Shown: positions 15,177-22,880 of the stretch, in pieces
Layout: every line of letters begins with the position of its first letter
Numbering within the stretch: the stretch's first letter is position 1
Assembly: GCA_051880395.1 (NCBI GenBank)
Contig: JBJENW010000047.1
Location: 1 to 23,725, forward strand
Length of the DNA stretch: 23,725 nt
Source: JBJENW01 sp051880395
GTDB taxonomy: Bacteria; Bacillota; Clostridia; Lachnospirales; Lachnospiraceae
Reading direction: 5' to 3'
Position numbers and translations under genes: made by a program
The notes under the pieces: generated by a model
Told to the model about the DNA's origin: nothing
What the model saw: the letters and a program-made list of their open reading frames with translations, nothing else
The model's database searches: none

Positions 15177-16115
15177 TTATTTCATGCGGCGCACATTACA
15201 AATCGCTCTGTAGTTATATGGTCTGATACAGATGCCATAACGCGCATTTGACGCATTGATCACTTGATCATTTCCTATGTAGATTCCGACATGGGAATTT
15301 CCACCATTGCTGCTGTAACAGATGATATCACCTTTCTGACGATTTGCCACTCCGACTTCCCGTCCACAAGAACGCATCGCTACTGAACTATGCGGCAGAC
15401 CAATTCCAAAATGACGATACACTCCTAACACAAATCCGGAACAATCACAGCCATTTGTCAAGCTTGTACCTCCCCAGCGATATGGATTTCCTTTGAACTT
15501 GCATGCATAGGTGGATACCTTTTCTCCAAAAGTCTCTGGTATTTTTTTCGGTTTCTGTGCTTTATCGTTTACCGTTTTCGGTTTTTCCCCTTTTTCTACC
15601 AGCTGTACCTGATACGCTTCCATTCGCAGAGATTTTCCGGTCGTTCCCGCTGTTTTTCCGTTCTTTTTCCAGTCGGTCCAACCTTTTTGCTGCACATTTG
15701 CACGATAATAAACATCATATTTCTTTGCGATCTCACCTGTCAATTTGATCTCGATTGCTTCTGCCCGCAGACTTTTCCCGGTGATTCCAACTGATTTTCC
15801 ATTTTTTCCCCAGTCTGACCAGCCATTATCCTGCATATGAAGGCGATAGGTAATTCCCCCGTCTGCCTCTTTTAATTTCACATGCACCGCATCCATGCGC
15901 AGATCATAGCCTTTTGTTCCCGCACCTTTTCCGTCTTTCACATATGACATCCAGCCATTTGCCTGTACATGTGCATTATATTGAATCGAAGGTTTCGGTG
16001 GCTCAACCTCCTGAATTTCTACTGCTTCTGCCTTCTGAATCGGCATCATTCCAACTATCATTCCAACTGCAAGACACAGTGATAAAATCTTCTTTGCTAT
16101 TCTTCTTCTTTTCAT
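15177..16115 (-). CDS. Secreted cell-wall hydrolase: three ChW repeats plus NlpC/P60
   Basis: 312 aa. Signal peptide (KRRRIAKK, hydrophobic core, likely cut after AEA). Three ChW (clostridial hydrophobic W) repeats of about 45 residues follow: VQANGWMSYVKDGKGAGTKG, MQDNGWSDWGKNGKSVGITG and VQQKGWTDWKKNGKTAGTTG. After a Lys/Pro linker comes an NlpC/P60 domain with catalytic Cys225 (NGCDCSGFV), His275 (NSHVGIYIG) and a third polar residue at Asn287 (VINAS). It probably cleaves peptide bonds in peptidoglycan, with ChW repeats binding surface glycans or proteins. ATG 16115 follows GGAGGAAGAA; an upstream in-frame ATG at 16127 overlaps that site. The long leader contains a hairpin element ending about 20 nt before the start. 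Confidence 0.93.
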   Translation of the reverse strand: MKRRRIAKKILSLCLAVGMIVGMMPIQKAEAVEIQEVEPPKPSIQYNAHVQANGWMSYVKDGKGAGTKGYDLRMDAVHVKLKEADGGITYRLHMQDNGWSDWGKNGKSVGITGKSLRAEAIEIKLTGEIAKKYDVYYRANVQQKGWTDWKKNGKTAGTTGKSLRMEAYQVQLVEKGEKPKTVNDKAQKPKKIPETFGEKVSTYACKFKGNPYRWGGTSLTNGCDCSGFVLGVYRHFGIGLPHSSVAMRSCGREVGVANRQKGDIICYSSNGGNSHVGIYIGNDQVINASNARYGICIRPYNYRAICNVRRMK

Positions 16116-16135
16116 TTCTTCCTCCATTTCTCAAA

Positions 16136-16300
16136 TATGTTCTCTCGGAGTCTTTTTGTGCCTGATTTTGTGAGATGATTTTTTGTCAGATGTGCACAAA
16201 TTTATGAGGCGTACGTGGAGCGTACGTTGATTAAATTTGTGTGCATCTGGCAGAAAATCAGCCGCAAAAGCGGGCGCAAGAGAGATTCCGAGAGGACATA
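16136..16300. repeat. 165-nt imperfect hairpin element in the NlpC leader
   Basis: Outer arms TATGT..CTCTCGGA and TCCGAGAG..ACATA pair. Inner arms 16187-16204 and 16232-16249 pair over 18 positions, including two G-T wobbles. The tip is CGTACG-TGGAG-CGTACG. The middle part has mismatches. It shares no sequence with the giant hairpins. It lies between the promoter at 16422-16450 and the NlpC ribosome site, so it should be transcribed. It is either a REP/MITE-like insertion or a leader structure. Confidence 0.75.
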
Positions 16301-16337
16301 AATTACTCTTTTATCTACAATGATTTCTGATCTTCCT

Positions 16338-16440
16338 GTTTTGAATTATTACAACAGATATGCTGTATGAAATTTATGAGTTCTTTCGGTACTTCCCTTT
16401 TTGCTTCCCGAAATCTTAATTATCATAACAGATTTGCAAA
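16338..16440. repeat. Imperfect 20-bp direct repeat near the NlpC promoter
   Basis: Two copies of AATTATnAnAACAGATnTGC, at about 16335-16356 and 16418-16438, match at 17 of 20 positions. The second overlaps the -10 of the promoter at 16422-16450. They could be regulator sites or a duplicated promoter relic. The rest of 16301-16545 holds no gene that I can see. Confidence 0.35.
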
Positions 16441-16450
16441 AAAAGGTCAA
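16422..16450 (-). promoter_or_regulatory. Promoter of the ChW/NlpC gene
   Basis: Minus strand: -35 TTGACC (16450-16445), 17-nt spacer, -10 TATGAT (16427-16422). The predicted start is near 16415, giving a 5' leader of about 300 nt that carries the hairpin element. Confidence 0.68.
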
Positions 16451-16545
16451 TTATTTTGCCATACTTTCTTTATAATTTTGAAACAATTTGACATTTTCCC
16501 GTTACATTCCAAATTAAGTTAATTATATCTTTCTCATTTTTTTAT

Positions 16546-16588
16546 AAAAAAAACAGCGAAACCATTTATTTTTTAAATGGTCCGCTGT
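16546..16588 (-). terminator. Terminator overlapping the end of the GGDEF fusion gene
   Basis: On the minus strand, ACAGCGGACCATTTA (from 16588) pairs with TAAATGGT..CGCTGT (to 16553) with a small bulge, then a T-run (16552-16546). The stop codon at 16573-16575 is inside the hairpin, so the final codons (Gln-Arg-Thr-Ile) form one arm. Confidence 0.85.
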
Positions 16589-18525
16589 TTTTTTCGTTCT
16601 ACTTTATTCTGATACATCCTCTGATCTGCAATATGTAACACATGCTTTACTTGTTCTTCCGATTCATAAGGCTGCAGACAATATCCGATACTGGCCGATA
16701 TCTCATATGCTTTTGAGGATCGACGGTTATATCTTTCAAACAGATTTTCCAAGCGCTTTTTCCGCTCTCTTCCTTCTTCTTTTGCATAATCCGCAACCCC
16801 GATGATATAAAATTCATCCCCGCCTGCACGAACAGACAATTCATTGCTTTTCGAAATCGCATTGACCATGCTGGCGATCACACCGATCGCATAGTCTCCC
16901 TCTTCATGACCATATAGATCATTCACTGCCTTCAATCCATCCATGTCTACAACACAGACAAACATACTCTCGCCCGGATGTGCCTGCCGAAACATATTTT
17001 CTAATTGTACTTTCATTCCCCGACGATTGTACAAACCGGTCATAGCATCCCGCTCGGAAAATGCCCGAAGCTTATTTTGAACCGCGATCATTTTTAACGC
17101 ATTATTGACATAACGCACCCAGTTTCTAAATACATGATTAATTTTATGTTCTTGTTCTAAAGAACACTGTAACACAAAATATCCCAGGGAATCACCTAAA
17201 AAATGTATCGGGACAAAATAAAATACAGATGCCTCTTTCTGTTCCTCCCGAATATTTGGCAGCATACTTGTTCTTTCAAAGATCTTTCCCCCTGAATTTG
17301 TTGCATAATCCCCTTCCAGCATCACATCCATGTCCTTATGTGCCGTAGCGCTGATGACCATCTTCATTCGCTGAGGAAATTGATTTTCCATCCCTTCTTC
17401 GATATCCAGCCAATCTTCTCTCAAACAAAGATAACAATGACTGAACGGCTGGATCAAAAACAAGCTCTGATAAATTTTCTCAAAACACTCTTCCGATTCT
17501 CCGGTATTCGTCAGTTCTTCATACATATAACTTTCCAAAAGCCTGCTGATCCCGATTTTTTCCTGAATCTCCTCATCATAAAAATTCTGATGTACATTGT
17601 ACAATGAATCGTTTAATCTGCTTTTCACATAAGCAACATTTTCCTGACATCCACAACTCGCACAGATTCTCAGTCCATCTTCCTCACTGTCGGCTGTATC
17701 TTCCACATTTGCTCCAGGTTCGATCTGCCTTCGAATTTCATTGATTGCCTTTCGGGCTGCGACATCTACATCTGGCCGATACGTCGTGATCGATAAATCA
17801 TTGATCGCTGCTTCCGCTGTTGCATCAAATCCGGTTACGATCACATCCTCCGGTACTTTGATACCTCGCTTTTGGAACCGATTTGCTACACCGATCGCCA
17901 TATGATCACTGGCACAGATCACTGCATCGGGCTTTTCGAGTTCCCCTGCCACGATCCGATCCGCCAGTTCTTCCCCAGAGTTGTACCAGAAATTTCCATA
18001 AAAGATATGTTCCTCTGGAACAGGTATTCCCCGTCTCCCCATTTCGCGCAAAAATCCTGAGAGACGTTCCTCTGAAACATCATGGCCTTTTGTCCCTGTC
18101 AAAAAATAAATGTTTTTACAATGATGCACATCTAAAACGTGTGCCGTAATCTTTGAAAATGCAGATGCATCATCTGTATACACGGTCTTATAGTCTCCAA
18201 AAGGCAAATCTATACTGACCACCGGCTTTTGAAATTTTTCTAATTTTTTCAATAAAATATCATATAACCACGTCAGATCATTTTTACAAACAGAAAGCGT
18301 TCCGATCACAATTCCGTCCAGTTCATTCAAATTCATGATATCATATATGGTCGCTTCCCCTTTCAGATAATCCGGAAACGGATGTGTCACTGCCACTAAT
18401 GTTGAAAAAACTGCCACATCATAATCATACTTTTTGCACTGTTCAAAAATCCCCTTCATGATTCTATGCTGATATGCTTCCTCTGGATTCGGCAAGATCA
18501 AACCGATCAACTTTCTTTTCGTCAT
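16573..18525 (-). CDS. LacI/periplasmic-binding-like sensor fused to GGDEF diguanylate cyclase
   Basis: About 650 aa, soluble, with no membrane segment. Residues 5-280 are a LacI-type sugar-binding core (KRKLIGLILPNPEEAYQHRI; DGIVIG; PDAVICASDHMAIGVANRF; VIVTGFDATAEAA) without the N-terminal helix-turn-helix. A CASCGC cluster near 290 may bind metal. Residues about 300-470 are GAF-like by position, not by a firm match. The C-terminal GGDEF domain has DAMTGLYNRRG, VDMDGLKAVNDLYGHEEGD and intact AGGDEF near 568, so it should make c-di-GMP. The inhibitory RxxD site reads KSNE and is probably absent. It likely couples a small intracellular ligand to c-di-GMP. ATG 18525 follows GGGAG; ATGs at 18543 and 18540 are alternatives. 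Confidence 0.88.
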   Translation of the reverse strand: MTKRKLIGLILPNPEEAYQHRIMKGIFEQCKKYDYDVAVFSTLVAVTHPFPDYLKGEATIYDIMNLNELDGIVIGTLSVCKNDLTWLYDILLKKLEKFQKPVVSIDLPFGDYKTVYTDDASAFSKITAHVLDVHHCKNIYFLTGTKGHDVSEERLSGFLREMGRRGIPVPEEHIFYGNFWYNSGEELADRIVAGELEKPDAVICASDHMAIGVANRFQKRGIKVPEDVIVTGFDATAEAAINDLSITTYRPDVDVAARKAINEIRRQIEPGANVEDTADSEEDGLRICASCGCQENVAYVKSRLNDSLYNVHQNFYDEEIQEKIGISRLLESYMYEELTNTGESEECFEKIYQSLFLIQPFSHCYLCLREDWLDIEEGMENQFPQRMKMVISATAHKDMDVMLEGDYATNSGGKIFERTSMLPNIREEQKEASVFYFVPIHFLGDSLGYFVLQCSLEQEHKINHVFRNWVRYVNNALKMIAVQNKLRAFSERDAMTGLYNRRGMKVQLENMFRQAHPGESMFVCVVDMDGLKAVNDLYGHEEGDYAIGVIASMVNAISKSNELSVRAGGDEFYIIGVADYAKEEGRERKKRLENLFERYNRRSSKAYEISASIGYCLQPYESEEQVKHVLHIADQRMYQNKVERKKQRTI

Positions 18526-18655
18526 GCCCCATACTCCCATCATTTTCTCTATACTGCCTATCTTTTTTTATAGCATTTCATACTCTTTTCCTAATAGTTA
18601 TCGGCTAGTTTTGAAAAAATCATAGCACTTTTTGGAATTTGATGCAAACTTATTT

Positions 18656-19351
18656 TTACATTGCCGGATCCACCACTCCATTCGCTTCAAATGCCTGCTG
18701 CCGGTCGATACAGGTTCCACATTTTCCACACGGACGTTCTCCTCCCTCATAGCAGCTCCATGTGAGTTCATAAGGAACCTTGAGCCTTAGCCCCTCTTTT
18801 ACAACCTGTGCCTTGTTTTTCGAAATAAACGGCGCTTCCAGTTTCACCGCATGTCCACTCCCCTCATACACTGCCATATTCATACTTTGAAAAAAAGCTT
18901 CGCTGCAATCCGGATACGCATTTCCAGCAGCATCATCTTTGTGTGCGCCATAATAGACCACACCGCATTTTTTCGACAGTGCAAGGCTTGCCGCAGCAGC
19001 TAAAAACAGCCCGTTTCGAAATGGCACATAGGTTGTAACCGGTGCACCGTTTCGTTCTTTTAGTTGCTCTTCATAAGATTCCTTGGGAATGTTCCCCGTG
19101 GAATGGGAAAGTAGTGAACAATTACTGTCTTCAAAAATATTTGTCAGATCTAGCTCCATACCTTTGATTCCATAATACAATAGAATTTTTTCGGCAGCTT
19201 CGATCTCTTTTGCATGTTTTTGCCCATAAAAAATGGATACCGGAATCACATGCTCCCTACCGAAACGCTCAATGGCAAGTCCCAGACAGGTCGTACTATC
19301 CACACCACCGCTAAAAAGCACCATTGCGTTTGAACATTCTAATTTGCTCAT
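18656..19351 (-). CDS. queC: 7-cyano-7-deazaguanine (preQ0) synthase
   Basis: 231 aa. ATP-dependent conversion of carboxy-deazaguanine to preQ0 on the route to queuosine in tRNA. PP-loop ATP motif VLFSGGVDSTTCLGLA at the N-terminus. Zn site of four cysteines in CYEGGERPCGKCGTCIDRQQ near the C-terminus. YYGAHKDDAAGNAYPDCSE is the family substrate segment. The ribosome site is AGGAGGC. Last gene of queT-queF-queC, 10 nt after queF. No terminator was identified after it. Confidence 0.96.
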   Translation of the reverse strand: MSKLECSNAMVLFSGGVDSTTCLGLAIERFGREHVIPVSIFYGQKHAKEIEAAEKILLYYGIKGMELDLTNIFEDSNCSLLSHSTGNIPKESYEEQLKERNGAPVTTYVPFRNGLFLAAAASLALSKKCGVVYYGAHKDDAAGNAYPDCSEAFFQSMNMAVYEGSGHAVKLEAPFISKNKAQVVKEGLRLKVPYELTWSCYEGGERPCGKCGTCIDRQQAFEANGVVDPAM

Positions 19352-19361
19352 AAGCTGCCTC

Positions 19362-19859
19362 CTATCGGTTATCCACTTTTTCCGGGTAAAGATCGTGGTG
19401 CGTCAAACGTTCAAATGCCACATTCTCCCAGACCGTACCTTCTTTTCCATAATTACAGTACGGGTCAATGGAAATTCCACCCCGCGGAGTAAATTTTCCC
19501 CAGACTTCGATGTATTTCGGATCCATTAAATGGATCAGGTCTTTCATAATGATATTCACGCAGTCCTCATGGAAATCTCCATGATTGCGAAAACTGAATA
19601 GATACAGTTTCAAGGATTTGCTCTCCACCATTTTTTCTCCCGGCACATAGGAAATATAGATGGTTGCAAAGTCCGGCTGTCCGGTCATCGGACAAAGGCT
19701 TGTAAACTCCGGACAGTTAAATTTTACAAAATAATCATGTTCCGGATGTTTGTTCGGAAACGTTTCCAATACTTCCGGTGCATAATCTGTTTGATAGATT
19801 GTTTTCTGATTTCCTAGCAATGTAAGGTCTTTCAATTCCTCCGCTTGACGTCCACTCAT
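19362..19859 (-). CDS. queF: NADPH-dependent preQ0 reductase
   Basis: 165 aa, the short (YkvM-type) form. Reduces the nitrile of preQ0 to the aminomethyl of preQ1. FNCPEFTSLCPMTGQPDFAT carries the nucleophilic Cys, followed by the YISYVPGEKMVESKSLKLYL substrate segment and FRNHGDFHEDCVN. ATG 19859 follows AAGGAGGAAG; a longer reading frame (to 20135) runs through queT in another frame and is rejected. The start overlaps the queT stop by 4 bp, so the two are coupled. Confidence 0.96.
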   Translation of the reverse strand: MSGRQAEELKDLTLLGNQKTIYQTDYAPEVLETFPNKHPEHDYFVKFNCPEFTSLCPMTGQPDFATIYISYVPGEKMVESKSLKLYLFSFRNHGDFHEDCVNIIMKDLIHLMDPKYIEVWGKFTPRGGISIDPYCNYGKEGTVWENVAFERLTHHDLYPEKVDNR

Positions 19860-20374
19860 TGTACTTCCTCCTTTTTCTGTTTCACAGAGATACTTCCTTT
19901 TCCGAATACGCGCTCCAACACTTTTGTCAGGGCAACCCCGCAGACAGCCGGTACCGATTGTCCGATGCAAAGGTTCGCAGCCATTAGCAGATACGGCATA
20001 TGTACGATTGGAGCCAGCCACAATGCAACTGAAAATCCAGGTACCAAAACGATTGGAAAAAAGATCAGAAAACGCGGCAATTCGAATTTTCGAATCAAAA
20101 AGATCAGAAATGATGTCACGATTCCAACAATACATCCTCCGACCATATCAACCAGTCCGAGACCTCCAAGAATATTTGCAATAAAGTTTGCGAGACCAAG
20201 CGGTATAACCAAAAACGGGAAAAAATAAGAAAGGGCATACAGGGATGTCGCAATCCGAATCTGATAAGCCCCGAAAGAAAAACTTTGTGTCAGAAAAAGA
20301 ATGCTGACATAAAGTGCGATGACGGCGCCGGAAATCGTAAGTTTCTGAACGCTGCTTATGTTTTTTTGTTCCAT
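19856..20374 (-). CDS. queT: Queuosine precursor ECF transporter substrate subunit
   Basis: 172 aa with about five or six membrane segments. QueT family: S component of an energy-coupling-factor importer for preQ0/preQ1-type precursors. Typical features are a hydrophobic N-terminal helix (LTISGAVIALYVSILFL), the loop FGAYQIRIATSLYALSYFFP and the Gly-rich NFIANILGGLGLVDMVGG. The ATPase and EcfT subunits are not in the window and are presumably shared. First gene behind the preQ1 riboswitch. The ribosome site GGAGGT lies directly after the leader terminator, 10 nt before ATG. Confidence 0.93.
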   Translation of the reverse strand: MEQKNISSVQKLTISGAVIALYVSILFLTQSFSFGAYQIRIATSLYALSYFFPFLVIPLGLANFIANILGGLGLVDMVGGCIVGIVTSFLIFLIRKFELPRFLIFFPIVLVPGFSVALWLAPIVHMPYLLMAANLCIGQSVPAVCGVALTKVLERVFGKGSISVKQKKEEVQ

Positions 20375-20389
20375 ATTTGTTTACCTCCG

Positions 20390-20424
20390 AAAAAAAATTG
20401 CCGTTCACCGGCGGTGAACAGCAA
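20390..20424 (-). terminator. Leader terminator of the que operon
   Basis: On the minus strand, GTTCACC pairs with GGTGAAC around a 3-nt GCC loop, extended by TTGC/GCAA across one mismatch, followed by eight T's (20397-20390). It stands between the riboswitch and the queT ribosome site, so it is a regulated terminator. AGTTGT (20440-20435) and ACAACT (20473-20468) may form a competing antiterminator (inference). Confidence 0.85.
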
Positions 20425-20473
20425 CAAAATCACAACAACTGTTTCTAAATTTTCATATAAAAATAAAAGTTGT

Positions 20474-20512
20474 CCCTAGTTTTGTTTACCGACAGGATGG
20501 TCTCGAACTGTC
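20474..20512 (-). promoter_or_regulatory. preQ1-I riboswitch aptamer
   Basis: On the minus strand, GACAG (20512-20508) pairs with CTGTC (20495-20491) around a TTCGAGACCATC loop. An A-rich tail ends in AAAACTAGGG (20483-20474), which pairs back into the loop as a pseudoknot. This is the compact preQ1-I layout, like the B. subtilis que leader. preQ1 should favour the downstream terminator at 20390-20424 and switch off queT-queF-queC. Confidence 0.88.
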
Positions 20513-20538
20513 ATATCTGGAAGTAACAGACGCGTCTT

Positions 20539-20567
20539 ATTATAGCGCAGGGAAACGGAACTTGCAA
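20539..20567 (-). promoter_or_regulatory. Promoter of the que operon
   Basis: Minus strand: -35 TTGCAA (20567-20562), 17-nt spacer, -10 TATAAT (20544-20539). The transcript would start near 20532, about 20 nt before the aptamer. The preceding GGDEF gene ends only 27 nt upstream of the -35, with no terminator seen between them. Confidence 0.78.
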
Positions 20568-20593
20568 GGAAATTTTGTTGGTCATCCCCTATG

Positions 20594-21742
20594 TTATCTC
20601 TCCGCTTTCGTTTCTGTATTCAAATTTATTTTATTTTTAGATACCACTTGATTTTTTCCATGCTGTTTTCCATAATACAAATATTTATCTGCCATTCGGA
20701 TCACTTCCTCCACATTTTGTCCTTCTGTCGATTCCGCTAATCCATACGTCATGCTCACCTTCACATGATATTGTTCGAAATCGATCTCTGCGCTACAGAT
20801 TTTATTCTGAATTTTTTGTGCAATCTTTTCAGCATCCATTAACCCACAAAAAGGAAGAATTAAAAGAAATTCTTCGCCTCCCCAGCGACATACGATATCA
20901 TTCTTTCGAATGGATTGTTGGAAGTTGTTCGATGCCATGACCAATACGGCATCCCCGCAATCATGTCCATAAGTATCATTAATCTTTTTAAAATCATCAA
21001 TATCCGCTATGATGACACAGTAAACAGATTCCTTTGATGCAGAATTATGTTCAAACTCTTCTACAATACGGCGATTACTCAGTCCGGTGAGTGTATCCGT
21101 CATCGAAAGCATTTCAAGCATCATATTCTGTTTCATAAGTTCTTCCTGCAATGAAAGCATAAAGATAATAAACGTACTCATAAAAAAAATGCATGCAAAT
21201 ATCGTGATTCCATAATTAATATTTGACAGCAGTGTAACAACCTTACTTTCTAATGCATGAACCGGAGTGTGATTCCAAACTTTTAATCCGATCAATATGG
21301 TGCTGGATATCAGCGTGTAGGAAAATGGATAAAAGTTTTTTGATTGATTTTCCAGTACTAATTCATAATAGCAAATATAAGCAAGCGGTATCGTTGCCAC
21401 ACAGTACAAGGAAAAGTTGCTATCTCTACCTACAATCCATACAGCCATGATAGCATGCAGAATCACTTCAAAATATGACAAATAGAAAAATAAACGATGA
21501 TTTTGCTTTTTTGCCACAAAAAATGAAATCACATAAACGGTAAGACTCCCGATGTTGAAAATTACCATGACGTATACTTTTGCGTATAAAAACATCAAAA
21601 TAAATACCGCGTGGCACATAAAAAACATGACCGATATAATTCGCTCTAACATTGTTACGCTATATTCCTTTTTATTTTCCATTCGACCATTGCCATAATC
21701 AATGAACCATTTCAGTAGCTCTCTCACCCTTTTCAAAGGCAT
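20594..21742 (-). CDS. Membrane-bound GGDEF diguanylate cyclase
   Basis: About 382 aa. The N-terminal half has about six membrane helices (such as ISVMFFMCHAVFILMFLYA and IFACIFFMSTFIIFMLSL) with short loops. A coiled linker (LQEELMKQNMMLEMLSM) leads into a GGDEF domain: DTLTGLSNRR, IADIDDFKKINDTYGHDCGD and active-site GGEEF at about 288-292. The inhibitory site RKND is intact five residues upstream, so product feedback is expected. It makes c-di-GMP in response to an unknown membrane signal. ATG 21742 has AAAGGAAG close before it; a TTG at 21760 has no ribosome site. It is divergent from pdxS and transcribed towards the que operon. Confidence 0.9.
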   Translation of the reverse strand: MPLKRVRELLKWFIDYGNGRMENKKEYSVTMLERIISVMFFMCHAVFILMFLYAKVYVMVIFNIGSLTVYVISFFVAKKQNHRLFFYLSYFEVILHAIMAVWIVGRDSNFSLYCVATIPLAYICYYELVLENQSKNFYPFSYTLISSTILIGLKVWNHTPVHALESKVVTLLSNINYGITIFACIFFMSTFIIFMLSLQEELMKQNMMLEMLSMTDTLTGLSNRRIVEEFEHNSASKESVYCVIIADIDDFKKINDTYGHDCGDAVLVMASNNFQQSIRKNDIVCRWGGEEFLLILPFCGLMDAEKIAQKIQNKICSAEIDFEQYHVKVSMTYGLAESTEGQNVEEVIRMADKYLYYGKQHGKNQVVSKNKINLNTETKAER

Positions 21743-21817
21743 TCTTCCTTTCTTTTCCAATTTATATTCTAATTATCTTTTCTTCCTCTCGTTTTTTATT
21801 ATTTCGGCAAAATTCAG

Positions 21818-21829
21818 CTAATCGATTAG
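21818..21829. promoter_or_regulatory. Palindrome between the GGDEF gene and pdxS
   Basis: CTAATCGATTAG is a perfect 12-bp palindrome in the divergent 261-bp gap (21743-22003), a possible operator. The same gap also has GGCTTTT-TCCCC-AAAAGCC (about 21957-21975), a small hairpin 30 nt before pdxS without a T-run. TATAAT boxes at 21862 and 21910 lack good -35 partners, so the pdxS promoter is not assigned. Confidence 0.3.
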
Positions 21830-22003
21830 AATAAATTGGTACTGTTCATTCATCCCATCCATATAATGCGTAAACTGGCTTGGTTATTTTTTTTAATATT
21901 GGCTATTTCTATAATGCCATTTTGGGTTTATAGTCATGGCAAGATAAAAACTGCAAGAGGCTTTTTCCCCAAAAGCCGGCAGGAAAAAGATTGGAGAAAA
22001 AAC

Positions 22004-22879
22004 ATGGAAAACAACAGATATGAATTAAACAAAAACCTGGCACAAATGTTAAAAGGCGGCGTCATCATGGACGTTACCACCCCGGAGCAGGCAAAGATTG
22101 CAGAAGAAGCAGGTGCCTGTGCAGTTATGGCATTGGAGCGTATCCCGGCTGATATTCGTGCAGCAGGCGGTGTTGCCCGTATGAGTGATCCGAAAATGAT
22201 CAAAGGCATTCAGGAAGCCGTTTCTATCCCGGTTATGGCAAAATGCCGGATCGGTCACTTCGCAGAAGCTCAGATCTTAGAGGCGATCGACATCGACTAC
22301 ATTGATGAAAGTGAAGTATTATCCCCAGCCGATGATGTTTATCACATCGACAAAACACAGTTCTCTGTACCGTTTGTCTGCGGTGCCAAAGATCTTGGCG
22401 AAGCACTTCGTCGTATCAGTGAAGGTGCATCCATGATCCGTACCAAAGGTGAACCTGGTACCGGTGATGTTGTACAGGCAGTTCGTCATATGCGTAAAAT
22501 GAACAGTGAGATCGCACGCATCAAATCCATGCGTCCGGACGAATTATATCAGGCTGCCAAAGATCTTCAGGTTCCTTATGATCTGGTTCAATATGTACAT
22601 GAAAACGGAAAACTTCCGGTTGTAAACTTCGCAGCAGGCGGTGTTGCGACTCCAGCCGATGCAGCTCTTATGATGCAGCTTGGCGCAGAAGGTGTCTTCG
22701 TCGGATCCGGTATCTTCAAATCCGGCAACCCTGCAAAACGTGCACAGGCAATCGTAAAAGCAGTTACAAACTACACAGATGCAAAATTGATCGCAGAACT
22801 TTCTGAAGACCTTGGTGAAGCTATGGTCGGCATTAACGAGCAGGAAATTCAGTTGTTAATGGCAGAAAGGGGCAAATAA
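22004..22879 (+). CDS. pdxS: Pyridoxal 5'-phosphate synthase, PdxS subunit
   Basis: 291 aa. Builds PLP from ribose 5-phosphate, glyceraldehyde 3-phosphate and ammonia supplied by PdxT. Clear PdxS barrel: NKNLAQMLKGGVIMDVTTPE, CAVMALERIPADIRAAGGVA, active-site Lys in VMAKCRIGHF, YIDESEVLSPADD, IRTKGEPGTGDVVQAVRHMR and FAAGGVATPADAALMMQLGA. ATG 22004 begins the conserved MENNRYELNKN start and follows TTGGAG. A TTG at 21836 would add 56 hydrophobic residues foreign to the family. Its codon use (GTT, GGT and CGT rich) differs from most neighbours and suggests high expression. Confidence 0.97.
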   Translation: MENNRYELNKNLAQMLKGGVIMDVTTPEQAKIAEEAGACAVMALERIPADIRAAGGVARMSDPKMIKGIQEAVSIPVMAKCRIGHFAEAQILEAIDIDYIDESEVLSPADDVYHIDKTQFSVPFVCGAKDLGEALRRISEGASMIRTKGEPGTGDVVQAVRHMRKMNSEIARIKSMRPDELYQAAKDLQVPYDLVQYVHENGKLPVVNFAAGGVATPADAALMMQLGAEGVFVGSGIFKSGNPAKRAQAIVKAVTNYTDAKLIAELSEDLGEAMVGINEQEIQLLMAERGK

Positions 22880-22880
22880 G

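Noticed and set aside
19860..20135. 92-residue N-terminal extension of queF
   Set aside because: It runs antiparallel in frame logic to queT, which is a clear family member, and ATG 19859 has a strong ribosome site and the conserved QueF start.
21836..22003. 56-residue hydrophobic N-terminal extension of pdxS that looks like a signal peptide
   Set aside because: PdxS is cytosolic and its family start matches ATG 22004. The extension begins with TTG and has no ribosome site.
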